NCBI GenBank assembly: GCA_016787525.1
Contig: JAEUUP010000089.1
Location: 62,001-126,000 of the forward strand
Direction of reading: 5' to 3'
DNA length: 64,000 nucleotides
From: Saprospiraceae bacterium
GTDB taxonomy: Bacteria; Bacteroidota; Bacteroidia; Chitinophagales; Saprospiraceae
Made by a program: the position numbers and the translations under genes
Part shown: positions 36,896-45,877 of the stretch, piece after piece
Layout: the number at the start of each line of letters is the position of its first letter
Position numbering within the stretch: the stretch's first letter is position 1
The notes under the pieces: generated by a model
Told to the model about the DNA's origin: nothing
Databases searched by the model: none
Seen by the model: only the letters and a program-made list of their open reading frames with translations

Positions 36896-37900
36896 ATGGC
36901 AAATAGAAGCAAAGTAAGAAATCGTGACCACGATATTTTTATTAAAGGTATTTTGAGTCTTGATGAACTGGTGCTACTACTCCTACATCGTTATATTCCA
37001 CAAGAACTTAAACGATTTATGGATTTTAGTAGCTTTAAATCTTTACCTGAGTCCAAAATTGATAACAAATTAGTCGCTCAATACACAGATAGCATCCATG
37101 AATGTGCTTTGCTGAAAAGCGCATTACCCGAAAATATCCAAAATATACTAGATTTACCCAATTTCAGGTTTTGCTTTTTGTGGGAACATAAAAGTTCAAA
37201 ACCTAATGAGCCGATTGAAGCTCAAGTAGAGCGTTATCGTTATGCTATTATTGGTTCTGACTTAAAAAATGGACGAAAACCCAGTATAGTCATTCCAATT
37301 GTTTTGTATCATGGAGAAACAAAATGGACAATAAAAATGGTTTATGAACAATTTGAACCTTATTTACCGTCTGAAATTTTAAAACTCCTACCTCGTCCAC
37401 ACTATATTTTTATTGACATCAGAAGCACAACTAAAGAAGAAATTGAAAAAATGGTGGACTTAAAAGTGCTTAGAGCTGCATTCATTGCTCTAAAAAATGC
37501 GCATGAACCCAAGTTTTTTCAAAATAATATGGAAGAAGTTTTTAAATTTGTCGAAACATCTTCGAGCAAAGCCGTTTTTGATTCATTTTTTAAAATGCTT
37601 TTAGAATACATGCAAAGGCGTTCACAACTGCAAGGAGATATTTTTAATGAATTGGTTGAACAAAAATTAGAACCCACTATGGTCACAAATTTTAAAACAA
37701 TTTTCGAGGTTGCAGAAGAGAAAGCAAAAATCGAAGGTAAAATTGAGGGTGAAATACAAAAATCTCGTGTAGCTATTATCAATATGCTCAAATTAAGGAC
37801 ATTTCCGATTGAGCAAATCGCTGATGTCTTAGAGGTTGAACTTGAGTTTGTTAAGCAAATGCAGACTGAATTGGAAGTAAATCCAAATTTGAAAGCCTGA
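36896..37900 (+). CDS. Rpn family PD-(D/E)XK nuclease / putative transposase (paralogue)
   Basis: 334 residues from the ATG at 36896 (MANRSKVRNRDHDIFIKGIL in part); an in-frame upstream ATG at 36830 adds 22 residues not found in the paralogue. The whole length matches 4800-5780: RDHDIFIKGILSLDELVLLL, LPNFRFCFLWEHKSSKP, IVIPIVLYHGETKW, IEKMVDLKVLRAAFIALKNAH. The Asp/Glu/Lys core of the PD-(D/E)XK fold is intact. The C-terminus diverges and has IEGKIEGEIQ. No decamer lies inside, unlike most genes of this size here, which fits recent arrival or fast turnover. A decamer (36723) lies upstream, after the permease stop. Confidence 0.82.
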   Translation: MANRSKVRNRDHDIFIKGILSLDELVLLLLHRYIPQELKRFMDFSSFKSLPESKIDNKLVAQYTDSIHECALLKSALPENIQNILDLPNFRFCFLWEHKSSKPNEPIEAQVERYRYAIIGSDLKNGRKPSIVIPIVLYHGETKWTIKMVYEQFEPYLPSEILKLLPRPHYIFIDIRSTTKEEIEKMVDLKVLRAAFIALKNAHEPKFFQNNMEEVFKFVETSSSKAVFDSFFKMLLEYMQRRSQLQGDIFNELVEQKLEPTMVTNFKTIFEVAEEKAKIEGKIEGEIQKSRVAIINMLKLRTFPIEQIADVLEVELEFVKQMQTELEVNPNLKA

Positions 37901-37985
37901 ATTAGTGGGCATCACTGATTAAAAAACTAACAGTTGCATCAAAATCCTCTACTTCTATAATTTGTACATTTTAAACTCACATCTC

Positions 37986-38606
37986 ATGACAAAACAACTT
38001 TTCATCGGGCTTTTGTTTGCTTTTTGTTTGGAATCCTGCGATGTCAAGAATCAAAAAGAGCTACAACTTGCCCCCCTCAGTATTTCTGGGAAAATTGATT
38101 GCCCACAACGACGATTGGCAACTTTAAACCCGAACGATTTTCTCATCACTTTGAAAGACAGTCTCGGAGAAATTCAATTAGAAACACGCCCTTCGGCAGA
38201 TGGACGGTATTTTTTCGAAAACTTGGATGTAGGACGAAGTTACAGTTTACGAGTTAAACGAACAACGCCTGCCAACACGGTTAGATTCGCAACCAATCAA
38301 GTTGAAGACTATCTGAATCAAATACCATTGCCTATCGTCTCAGGTTTGGCACTGGTATCAGCTGATGTTGATAAAAGTGGAGAAATAGACCAAACTGATG
38401 TACTCCATCTCAAAAGATTTATGAGTGGGGTGACACCCAGTTTACCAGGCGGCACGTGGCGATTTTTAGAGAGCTATCTGATAGATACCAATAACAATAT
38501 AATTATATCAAGACCTCATCCATTAAGTAATCTTCAAGCAAGTGTCGCCAATTTCGACTTCATTATGATTCAATTAGGTGATATGACTTTGAATAACTGT
38601 AATTAG
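37986..38606 (+). CDS. Lipoprotein with a dockerin-like calcium-binding segment
   Basis: 206 residues from the ATG at 37986 (MTKQLFIGLLFAFCLESC, lipobox Cys18). A carboxypeptidase-regulatory-like beta domain follows (ISGKIDCPQRR, FLITLKDSLG, ADGRYFFENLDVGRSYSLRV). Next is ALVSADVDKSGEIDQTDVLH, an EF-hand-like loop of dockerin type I (D-x-D-x-S-G-x-I-D). Such segments in Bacteroidota secreted proteins bind calcium and need not imply a cellulosome. The upstream in-frame ATG (37962) would spoil the signal peptide. A decamer at 38073 encodes APLSIS just after the anchor. Confidence 0.72.
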   Translation: MTKQLFIGLLFAFCLESCDVKNQKELQLAPLSISGKIDCPQRRLATLNPNDFLITLKDSLGEIQLETRPSADGRYFFENLDVGRSYSLRVKRTTPANTVRFATNQVEDYLNQIPLPIVSGLALVSADVDKSGEIDQTDVLHLKRFMSGVTPSLPGGTWRFLESYLIDTNNNIIISRPHPLSNLQASVANFDFIMIQLGDMTLNNCN

Positions 38607-38634
38607 CATAATTGACATCTACGGTCTATAAACG

Positions 38635-38672
38635 ACAAATCGGACGTACTTCGCAAAGTATGTCCGATTTGT
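38635..38672. terminator. Bidirectional terminator
   Basis: ACAAATCGGAC-g-TACTT (38635-38651) pairs with AAGTA-t-GTCCGATTTGT (38656-38672) around a 4-nt loop. It lies between the convergent dockerin-like gene and nusB. Confidence 0.85.
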
Positions 38673-38701
38673 TTTATGGCATTCATGAAAATATAGCATC
38701 A

Positions 38702-39637
38702 CTACTCTATCAACCCACGACCTTCCTTCCGAATCAGCCCATCATCTTTGAGTTGTTTCATCAGACGGTCTAAAATACCATTGACAAACTCTTTGCTTTT
38801 GTCAGTTGAATACATTTTTGACACATCTACATACTCATTGATGGTCACTTTAGTCGGAATCGTTGGAAAATACAATAACTCAGCTGTTGCCATTTTCAAA
38901 GAAATCATGTCAATCGTTGCCACCCGTTCAGCATCCCAGTTTTTGAGCATGGGCTTGATGAGTTCCAAAATTTCGATGTCTTTATTATAGGTTTTTGTCA
39001 GTAATTCTTCGCCAAAAGCAAAAGTCAACTTGTCTTCTTCTGTGAAATCATAAATGAATTCAGCATCAGAAGGCATCGCCTTGATGGTTTTTTTGGTCGT
39101 GCCAATCACCAAACTGTCGTCATCAATCCAAGAGGTCGAAAAGTCTTCCATTGCCTCATCGAACATTTCGTTTTTGTACAAAAACTTGTACAACTCCAAC
39201 AATACCTGACGGTCGTCATTAGTTGTAGTATTAGGGTTGGCTAAATAGTTTCTATAAATGTCTGTCTCTAAAAATTTGCGATAGAAATGCGCAATAGTAT
39301 CCCCCTCAGTACGACCCGACAAATGGAACTTTTTGATAGCTTTGTTATAAGTACCATTAGCTAAAAAGCCTTGAAGCACTTCGTTCTGATAGAGTTTAGG
39401 TGTGAACTTCTTATCATCTTCCGTCGGCGAATACTTTGCTCGACGATTCAATTCGTCGCGTACAGAGTAATGAGCTGTTTCGATAAGTTGTTGAAGATTA
39501 AATAGATACAGTTCCAACGTCCGATTACCATAAGATTGGTAACGGCTCAGCAGGTCGCTGAGTGATAGGTCTATGTCACGGCTTTTGGCATACAAAAGCT
39601 GCATGACTTTGATGCGGATATGTCGTCTTGAGAGCAT
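38702..39637 (-). CDS. nusB: Transcription antitermination factor NusB
   Basis: 311 residues, the long form seen in Bacteroidota. The opening MLSRRHIRIKVMQLLYA and the C-terminal core NWDAERVATIDMISLKMATAELLY (in part), FPTIPTKVTINEYVDVSK and KEFVNGILDRL are typical NusB. The protein binds boxA RNA with NusE (S10) in rRNA antitermination. The middle insert (about 90-190) is specific to the phylum. A TATCTTTG (39659-39666, minus strand) 22 bp before the ATG is a possible -7 element. A decamer at 39302 encodes GRTEGD in the insert. Confidence 0.92.
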   Translation of the reverse strand: MLSRRHIRIKVMQLLYAKSRDIDLSLSDLLSRYQSYGNRTLELYLFNLQQLIETAHYSVRDELNRRAKYSPTEDDKKFTPKLYQNEVLQGFLANGTYNKAIKKFHLSGRTEGDTIAHFYRKFLETDIYRNYLANPNTTTNDDRQVLLELYKFLYKNEMFDEAMEDFSTSWIDDDSLVIGTTKKTIKAMPSDAEFIYDFTEEDKLTFAFGEELLTKTYNKDIEILELIKPMLKNWDAERVATIDMISLKMATAELLYFPTIPTKVTINEYVDVSKMYSTDKSKEFVNGILDRLMKQLKDDGLIRKEGRGLIE

Positions 39638-39817
39638 TCAAAGGACTTTTTTGTTGGGCAAAGATAGAAAAGGAAGACTTGACTTGGGTATTTTTTTCTA
39701 AAAAACTGAAAAATCAGTTTTTACTGAGGGGTCGAATGTGTAGTTTTGTCATATTTTATTCATAAAACATAAGCAATAAAAGTTTTTTCTAAAAAAAACG
39801 TAAAATAGTTGGACACG

Positions 39818-39845
39818 ACGCAACTCCTTTGCCTTAATCATCGTG
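39818..39845 (+). promoter_or_regulatory. Putative ECF-sigma promoter box before the sigma gene
   Basis: ACGCAACT (39818-39825), 16 bp, CGTG (39842-39845) followed by CAGTTAA. The same words with the same 16-bp spacing occur three times before the gene at 42755. An AAC-type -35 and CGT-type -10 are usual for ECF sigma factors. The predicted start would fall at or next to the start codon, so the transcript would be almost leaderless. Confidence 0.55.
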
Positions 39846-39855
39846 CAGTTAAGTG

Positions 39856-40401
39856 ATGAGTGAATTGGAACTAAACGAAATAATCAATAGTTGCCGCGAG
39901 AGGAATCGGGCAAGTCAAGGGCGACTTTATAACCTGTTTTATAACTACGCCATGACGGTAGCACGCCGTTATGTAGGCGCAACTTATGAAGCAGAAGAGG
40001 TTGTGAATGATGCTTTTTTCAAGGTTTTCACAAAACTGGACTTATATGGCGGTGAGTTATCGTTCAAAAGCTGGTTTCGTAAAATCATTGTCAATACGGC
40101 TATTGACCGCATTCGGGCGCAACAAAGGTTGCCCAAATTGCAAGAGTTGGACTATACAGCCGCTGACTCGCCTCTCGAAGCTGAACTTTTGACCACAATG
40201 ACTAAGCAGCAGATTTTACAATCCGTTGAAAAACTACCACCTGCTTATCGCACAGTTTTCAACTTATATGTTGTGGACGAGTGCAGTCATGAGGAAATTT
40301 CGCAAATGTTGGGTATTTCGGTAGGTGGGTCAAAATCAAATTTGTCGCGTGCCAGACAGATTTTGAAAACAATATTTGAACATGAAGAGTTTTTAAAATA
40401 G
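39856..40401 (+). CDS. ECF RNA polymerase sigma factor
   Basis: 181 residues from the ATG (an in-frame GTG lies one codon before). Region 2 spans about 20-90 (LYNLFYNYAMTVARRYVG, EAEEVVNDAFFKVFTKL, FKSWFRKIIVNTAIDRIRAQ), region 4 about 120-175 (LPPAYRTVFNLYVVDECSHEEIS in part, LGISVGGSKSNLSRARQILK). No region 3. It is followed by a membrane protein whose short N-terminal part lies in the cytoplasm and is the likely anti-sigma partner. A promoter-like box shared with 42489-42682 suggests autoregulation. Confidence 0.92.
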   Translation: MSELELNEIINSCRERNRASQGRLYNLFYNYAMTVARRYVGATYEAEEVVNDAFFKVFTKLDLYGGELSFKSWFRKIIVNTAIDRIRAQQRLPKLQELDYTAADSPLEAELLTTMTKQQILQSVEKLPPAYRTVFNLYVVDECSHEEISQMLGISVGGSKSNLSRARQILKTIFEHEEFLK

Positions 40402-40539
40402 TTAATAGTTGATTCGTTATTGGTTACTATAAAATATTAAATATTTTTTACCATAAATTACTGAAAATCAATACTTAGTCACGAATAACGATTCAACAAA
40501 TAACAAAGCAACAAGCAATCAATCAAAAAAGTGAAGTGA
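40402..40539. repeat. Intra-operon inverted-repeat spacer (copy 3)
   Basis: GTTGATTCGTTATT (40408-40421) pairs with AATAACGATTCAAC (40484-40497) with one mismatch. The arms share ATTCGTTATT with the other spacers of this type. It lies between the sigma gene and its downstream partner. Confidence 0.5.
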
Positions 40540-42303
40540 ATGAGCGATTTTGACAAAATAATACACGACCATCTGAATGAAGACGATGGCGAATATTTCC
40601 CTCGACGTGAAGCCAACTGGGACAAACTGTCTGCTCGTTTGGCTGAGTTTGAGGCAACCAATCCACTGCCCGAGCAAACGCCTGCCCCTGTGTTGCGTCC
40701 TGTTTGGAAACGTTGGGTTTGGTCGAGTGCAGCAGCAGCATTGGTTGGTGTGAGCAGTTTGCTGTTCTGGCACTACAATCGGGTGCAAGACGAAAACAAA
40801 CGCCTGCAACAAGAGATTGTGGATTTGAAATCTGCCCAACAAACCACGACGCTCAATATCGATTTGAGTAAAAAAACAGAAGCACAAACAAGCAAAACGG
40901 AAGTTGCCACCTCGTCAAACACACAAACAAATGTTGCGACAAATCCATTGGCTACTTCTGAAAAAAATAAGCCAACCGATACACAATCTTTGAGTGTCGA
41001 AAATACGACTTCGCAATCTGTATCTGCTGTTAAAAATGACCAAAAACAAGGTCAAACAAGCAGCAGCAGACAAAATACCGCCATTGTTGACACAAAAATG
41101 AATGCACCCAAACAAGGCGGGACAAATCGTGGCGATACAAAAGAACCTGCTATTCAGAAAAAGAACAATAGCTCGTTGACACAATTACAACAGAATAAAA
41201 AACTCGATGCTGTACCTTTCGATAAGAAAAACGAACCACTAAAAGCTAAAAAAGCGAACTTGAATGAAGTGTTGGCACAACAAAACACCCCCTCAGTATC
41301 GTCAACGAATTTAGAGGCTAATAAGGTAAAAAGCATAGAAACCAAACAAGGCTCTGTCAGCATCGCGCCTAAAGACGAAGACAAAAATATCGGCAATGTG
41401 GACAAAAAGAACCTTGAGAATATCGAAAAGGTCGAAAAGAATACCCCCTCAGTATCACCAACTGATGAGGGCAAAAAAGAAGACGCGAAAGTAGCTCAAA
41501 CTAATACTGATACAAAAGTAACAGAATCCACACCAGCACAGAATGCAACAGCAGAAACAGTCAAAGCCAAACAAGAGTCAGAGTCAAAAAACTTAGTTGC
41601 GAATCAAGAAGCTAAATCCAATGCGGAAAGTGCTGCGACTGCGTTACCTATCATTCCAGTTGAAGGTTTTTGGAAGCGGCTGAGCAAACACATTCAACCA
41701 ACTTTGGCAGTAGGCGTTCAAGGCAGTATCGCCTCACTTTTGCCAGAGGAAATACAAGGGGTTGAGCCAACAATCGGCAAAGGAGCTAGTGTAACTTTTA
41801 TGTTGACTAAGCATATTGGTATCGCTGCTAATTACGATTTGCAAGAGACCCGATTCGAAGTGCGCGATCGCCCACGGCGTTTCCATGTCAAAGACGAACC
41901 CGGTCCAATCAAACCGAATGTGGCACTGAATCGCATCGAAGGAGAACGTCACAGCCGCATGTTCAGTGTAAATGCCAAATATGTATTCGGTCAAAAATGG
42001 TGGTTGCAACCGTCTATTACAGTTGGTCATTCATGGTTAGAAATTGAAAAGCACGATGTCAATTTTGTTTTTAAAGATTTCAATACAGGCGAAGAAACAC
42101 CACAAAAAGCCATTGCTGAACCCGAAAGAGTAAAAAACCTTTGGCAAGTTGGAGTGGGTTTAGAGAAAAAAATCAAACGTTGGTCGTTCGGCATTTCGGG
42201 TGAAATACAGAAAGATTTCTCGCCGCCAACCGACCCAATGGGCAAAACCATTGCTGCTAACTTCGGCATACTGAGGGGGGGTGTTAAATTCAATATTTTC
42301 TAA
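40540..42303 (+). CDS. Anti-sigma-like membrane protein with C-terminal beta-barrel domain
   Basis: 587 residues. Residues 1-60 are polar and acidic (SDFDKIIHDHLNEDDGEYFP) and would face the cytoplasm. One helix lies at about 66-86 (WVWSSAAAALVGVSSLLFW). Then comes a disordered Lys/Asn/Thr/Gln/Ser-rich stretch of about 290 residues, and finally a beta-strand-rich domain from about 385 (LAVGVQGSIASLLP, GKGASVTFMLTKHIGIAANY, FGILRGGVKFNIF). The C-terminus resembles a small outer-membrane barrel. The position after an ECF sigma gene and the topology suggest a protein that could reach from inner to outer membrane and control the sigma factor. That is inference. Decamers at 41289 and 41445 (NTPSV, both in the disordered part) and 42269 (ILRGG). 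Confidence 0.75.
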   Translation: MSDFDKIIHDHLNEDDGEYFPRREANWDKLSARLAEFEATNPLPEQTPAPVLRPVWKRWVWSSAAAALVGVSSLLFWHYNRVQDENKRLQQEIVDLKSAQQTTTLNIDLSKKTEAQTSKTEVATSSNTQTNVATNPLATSEKNKPTDTQSLSVENTTSQSVSAVKNDQKQGQTSSSRQNTAIVDTKMNAPKQGGTNRGDTKEPAIQKKNNSSLTQLQQNKKLDAVPFDKKNEPLKAKKANLNEVLAQQNTPSVSSTNLEANKVKSIETKQGSVSIAPKDEDKNIGNVDKKNLENIEKVEKNTPSVSPTDEGKKEDAKVAQTNTDTKVTESTPAQNATAETVKAKQESESKNLVANQEAKSNAESAATALPIIPVEGFWKRLSKHIQPTLAVGVQGSIASLLPEEIQGVEPTIGKGASVTFMLTKHIGIAANYDLQETRFEVRDRPRRFHVKDEPGPIKPNVALNRIEGERHSRMFSVNAKYVFGQKWWLQPSITVGHSWLEIEKHDVNFVFKDFNTGEETPQKAIAEPERVKNLWQVGVGLEKKIKRWSFGISGEIQKDFSPPTDPMGKTIAANFGILRGGVKFNIF

Positions 42304-42332
42304 AAAACAAAACATATAGTTTAACTGTAGTT

Positions 42333-42398
42333 TAGGCGATTGAGATGGGCTGATTTTCTGAAATTTATTTTTCAAGAACAGCTTATTTCAATCGCCTA
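42333..42398 (+). terminator. Terminator after the anti-sigma/beta-barrel gene
   Basis: TAGGCGATTGA-gATGgGCTG (42333-42352) pairs imperfectly with CAGCttATttCAATCGCCTA (42379-42398), followed by a run of T. Confidence 0.75.
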
Positions 42399-42488
42399 TT
42401 TTTTTATACCAATTTTGATAACTATTTTTTCTTCATAAAAAAATGGTTATCAAAATTTTAGAAAAAAAATAAAAAATATTTTAACCCT

Positions 42489-42682
42489 ACGCAACCGAAT
42501 TTAAAACCTTAGCGTGTAGTAAAATATAAAGCAAGAGAGAATAAACATGCCATAAAAAAAATATTTCTTTTAACGCAACCGAATTTAAAACCCCACCGTG
42601 TAGTAAATTATAAGGTAAAAAAAACAACAAATTATTTTTTAAAATTAACGCAACCACTTAAAAATATTGACCGTGTAGTAAA
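42489..42682 (+). promoter_or_regulatory. Three tandem ECF-type promoter boxes
   Basis: ACGCAACC-N16-CGTGTAGTAAA occurs at 42489-42523, 42573-42607 and 42648-42682. The steps are 84 and 75 bp, and the AT-rich stretches after each box are also alike. The first two boxes share GAATTTAAAACC in the spacer. The last ends 72 bp before the ATG of 42755. The match in words and spacing to the box before the sigma gene (39818-39845) points to one regulon. Apart from these boxes, the spacer from 42399 to 42754 shows only AT-rich DNA. Confidence 0.6.
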
Positions 42683-42754
42683 GAGTAAGACAATTAGAAA
42701 CGACAATTTATTTAACGACAAATTATTTTTTAACAATCAAAAGCTACTTAAATT

Positions 42755-43417
42755 ATGAAACGTTTATTTCAAGTTTTTTCTTTATTCGCTATGGTTTTGG
42801 CTGTTGCCTGCACAAAGACATCTGATGTGGACATTGATACAGCATCAACTCTCGATGTGATTACAACATCTGACGAATTATTGACTTTGGGCCAAGGCAC
42901 AAGTGGTACGGTTGCAGGACCGATGGGCGGCGACACAAGCCGCCGACACTGTGATTCAGTAGGCAGAGGTCGTCATGGTCGTCATCCGAACGGTGGTCGC
43001 GGTGATTCAATCGGATTCGCAGACCTGCCAGCTGCCGCACAACAATACTTGAATGACAGCACTAATGTATCTACTATTACTCGTATCGAAAAGATTACTT
43101 TAGCAGATGGCACAGTACGCTACGGTGTACGATTCAGCGACCGCACACACATCCACTTTGATGCCAATGGTGTTGTTATCGCAGATGAACCAAGAGGAAA
43201 TAGATTCGTAGAGATTACACTGGCAGAATTACCTGCGGCTGCACAAACTTATCTGACGACAAATGGTCATACAACAGACATTGCACAAGTTGTGAAAGCG
43301 ACAAAACCTGATGGGACAGTGATTTATGGTGTGCGTTTGACCAATAATACAATGATTACATTCAATGCTGCTGGTGAAGTGATTCCAAACCCAACGCGTC
43401 GTCGTGGTCGCCATTGA
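42755..43417 (+). CDS. Lipoprotein with two PepSY-like domains
   Basis: 220 residues. The lipobox is in MKRLFQVFSLFAMVLAVAC. A Gly/His/Arg-rich linker (RRHCDSVGRGRHGRHPNGGR) leads to two repeats of a PepSY-like (DUF2874-type) fold: FADLPAAAQQYLND..GVRFSDRTHIHFDANG and LAELPAAAQTYLTT..GVRLTNNTMITFNAAG. The C-terminus is again Arg-rich (PTRRRGRH). PepSY-like lipoproteins are periplasmic or surface proteins of unknown ligand. Three tandem promoter boxes upstream suggest control by the ECF factor at 39856. No decamer lies inside. Confidence 0.78.
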   Translation: MKRLFQVFSLFAMVLAVACTKTSDVDIDTASTLDVITTSDELLTLGQGTSGTVAGPMGGDTSRRHCDSVGRGRHGRHPNGGRGDSIGFADLPAAAQQYLNDSTNVSTITRIEKITLADGTVRYGVRFSDRTHIHFDANGVVIADEPRGNRFVEITLAELPAAAQTYLTTNGHTTDIAQVVKATKPDGTVIYGVRLTNNTMITFNAAGEVIPNPTRRRGRH

Positions 43418-43482
43418 TTTTGAAGAAAAAGTTTTGATTTTAGGTGAATAAAAATTCTATTTAGGTTTAGTGACGTTTGAAT

Positions 43483-43518
43483 AAAAGCCCTTGTCAACAA
43501 CAGTTGATGAGGGCTTTT
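43483..43518. terminator. Terminator after the PepSY-like lipoprotein
   Basis: AAAAGCCCT-tg-TCAAC (43483-43498) pairs with GTTGA-tg-AGGGCTTTT (43503-43518), with two wobble pairs and a T run after it. A decamer follows at 43561. Confidence 0.85.
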
Positions 43519-43646
43519 TTGTTTCCTTTTTTAAATTTTGAAAGCCCCAAGGGCAAATTTTACTGAGGGGGTGTGAACTTAAATACCAACACTTATGTTT
43601 TCGATAGTAAAACTATTATTCAATAAAATAAAACTATCGGAACAAG

Positions 43647-44360
43647 ATGGAGTGGATAACTAACCCAGATATTTGGATTGCTTTCTTTACACTATGTGCC
43701 TTAGAAATCGTTTTGGGCATTGACAATGTGATTTTTATCTCCATTTTATCCAACAAATTGCCTAAACAACAACAGGCTAAGGCACGTCAAGTCGGATTGA
43801 GTTTGGCTTTAGTCATGCGTATTATACTGTTATTTTCGATTTCATGGATTATGAGCCTTAAAACTGACCTATTCACAGTGAGAAACATTGGTATTTCGGG
43901 ACGCGATTTGATTCTATTGGTTGGCGGTTTGTTTTTGATTTATAAAAGTGTCAAAGAAATACATGAAAAAGTTGAGGATGCACATGCCACAGAAAAAGAA
44001 CTCAAAAAAACGGTCGGTTTCAGTGCAGTTATTGTCCAAATAGTATTGATTGACTTAGTTTTTTCGCTCGATTCGGTCATCACAGCCGTAGGTATGGTAG
44101 ATGAAATCGGTATTATGATTGCAGCGGTCATAGTCTCAATCGGACTTATGATGTTTGCAGCAAAGCCCATCAGCGACTTTGTCAATAAACATCCTGCGAT
44201 CAAAGTTTTGGCTCTATCATTCTTGATTATGATTGGTTTTGCCTTAGTTGCCGAAGGTATTGATTTCCATATTCCGAAAGGATATATTTATTTTTCAATG
44301 GCATTTGCCGTTTTAGTCGAATTTGTCAATATCAGAATTGGTGTGAGAGCCAAAAATTAG
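43647..44360 (+). CDS. TerC family integral membrane protein
   Basis: 237 residues with about seven hydrophobic helices. The TerC signature is clear: ALEIVLGIDNVIFISIL near the N-terminus and LIDLVFSLDSVITAVGM in the middle, two repeats each with a conserved Asp in the membrane. TerC-family proteins take part in tellurite resistance loci and in metal (manganese) export during membrane protein metalation; the substrate here is not known. It converges on the GntP-like gene, and the two stop codons interlock in TTAG (44357-44360). Confidence 0.9.
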   Translation: MEWITNPDIWIAFFTLCALEIVLGIDNVIFISILSNKLPKQQQAKARQVGLSLALVMRIILLFSISWIMSLKTDLFTVRNIGISGRDLILLVGGLFLIYKSVKEIHEKVEDAHATEKELKKTVGFSAVIVQIVLIDLVFSLDSVITAVGMVDEIGIMIAAVIVSIGLMMFAAKPISDFVNKHPAIKVLALSFLIMIGFALVAEGIDFHIPKGYIYFSMAFAVLVEFVNIRIGVRAKN

Positions 44361-45688
44361 ACAAATAAAGAAGCCACCCATATTGATACAAACGCCGCCA
44401 CAGCCATCAAAACACTGGCAACCGAATGGCTACGCAAGGTCGTCACCGTATCCAACGATGAAAACTTGGCAATCACCCAAAAATACGAGTCGTTGGTGTG
44501 CGAAACCAACATCGAACCCGCTCCAGCCGCTAACAACGCAAACAAATGTCCCCCCTCAGTATCGAAGCCCAATGAGGGCAAAAGGGGTGCAATAATGCCC
44601 GCTGTGGAAATGATAGCGACCGTCGAACTACCTTGCGCCGTCTTAAAAATCGCCGCCAAAGCGAACGGAATCACCAAACCCAAGCCTGAAGCCGCCAATG
44701 AATCGCCAAAAACTTTACCCAACTCCAAAGCTTTGATGACTTCGCCAAATGCCCCACCTGCAGCAGTGATGGCTAAAATGCCACCCGATTTGTCCAAAGC
44801 TGTATCGAACAGGCTGTTGATATGCGCCCTATCAGCATTTTTGTACAGTGGCAAGGCGAATAAAATACCGACAAAAAGAGCCACCAACGGCTCGCCCAAG
44901 ATTTTCAAAGTGTACAATACTGAGGGGGGTAAAAATGAAGGGTTGAGCATGACCAGCGACTTCAAAGCAATCAATAAAATGGGCACAAATATTGGCAAAA
45001 CGGAAGTCAATGGATGAGGCAGCTTTTGCACACTAAGCAATTGGCTATCAATACTTTCAGAAAAGGTCAAACCTAATTTTTGATTGATGTATTTCGCCCA
45101 AAAATAAGCCACTACCGTGGGCGGCACAGCTACCAAAGTACCCAAAAACATAGCTCGTCCAACGTCCACCTTCATAATACCTGCCGCCGCTGTGATGCCT
45201 GGATGCGGCGGCACAAGGCAATGAACCGAATACAAAGCCGAAGCCAAACACACCACCAAAGCCACATGCCACTTGGGCAATCGGCTGACAATAGACATAC
45301 CTAAACCAATAAGAACCACAAAACCAGAATCGCAAAAAATAGGCAAACCAACCATAAAACCTATCAAAGTGAGGGCTAAAGCGGCTTTACTATCGCCTGT
45401 TTTCGACAAAATAAATTGGGCTAAACTCAGCGTGGCATTCGATTTTTCGAGCAAAATGCCCAAAGTTGTACCACAAATGATGAGCAAACCAATTTTTTCG
45501 AGTGTTGAACCAAAGCCTGTTTTAAGCATGACAATTACTTTTTCACCATCAAAACCTGCTGCAAAACCGACCACAGCAGCAATAATCAATAGCACAAAAA
45601 AAGTATTGAACTTGAACCGTGCGCTCAACAAAATGATGGCTGCAATACTCGAAATCAGTAAAAAAGCGACAAATAAAGGTGACAACAT
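44357..45688 (-). CDS. GntP family gluconate:proton symporter-like permease
   Basis: 443 residues from the ATG at 45688 (MLSPLFVAFLLISS), the usual GntP length; the frame is open 27 codons further but that part is polar. About twelve hydrophobic segments are visible. Family motifs include GLPIFCDSGFVVLIGL, HCLVPPHPGITAAAG and KTAQGSSTVAIISTAGI. It takes up gluconate or a related sugar acid by proton symport. Decamers at 44552 (TEG) and 44918 (PSV) lie in loops between helices. No sugar-acid kinase or regulator is adjacent. Confidence 0.9.
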   Translation of the reverse strand: MLSPLFVAFLLISSIAAIILLSARFKFNTFFVLLIIAAVVGFAAGFDGEKVIVMLKTGFGSTLEKIGLLIICGTTLGILLEKSNATLSLAQFILSKTGDSKAALALTLIGFMVGLPIFCDSGFVVLIGLGMSIVSRLPKWHVALVVCLASALYSVHCLVPPHPGITAAAGIMKVDVGRAMFLGTLVAVPPTVVAYFWAKYINQKLGLTFSESIDSQLLSVQKLPHPLTSVLPIFVPILLIALKSLVMLNPSFLPPSVLYTLKILGEPLVALFVGILFALPLYKNADRAHINSLFDTALDKSGGILAITAAGGAFGEVIKALELGKVFGDSLAASGLGLVIPFALAAIFKTAQGSSTVAIISTAGIIAPLLPSLGFDTEGGHLFALLAAGAGSMLVSHTNDSYFWVIAKFSSLDTVTTLRSHSVASVLMAVAAFVSIWVASLFV

Positions 45689-45877
45689 ATAGATGACTTG
45701 TTTAGAGTGGTTGAAAATAAGACCGTCAAGAAAAACCTCGCAAGTCCTTCTTGGCGAACAATTTCGCAAAAATCAAGATGTAATTATCAAGAATTTAGTC
45801 TAATTTTTTTTAGAAAAATAAAAACTGATTGGCAGTTTCGGTTATTTATCACTAAAATAGCGCAAAATTTAAATAAA

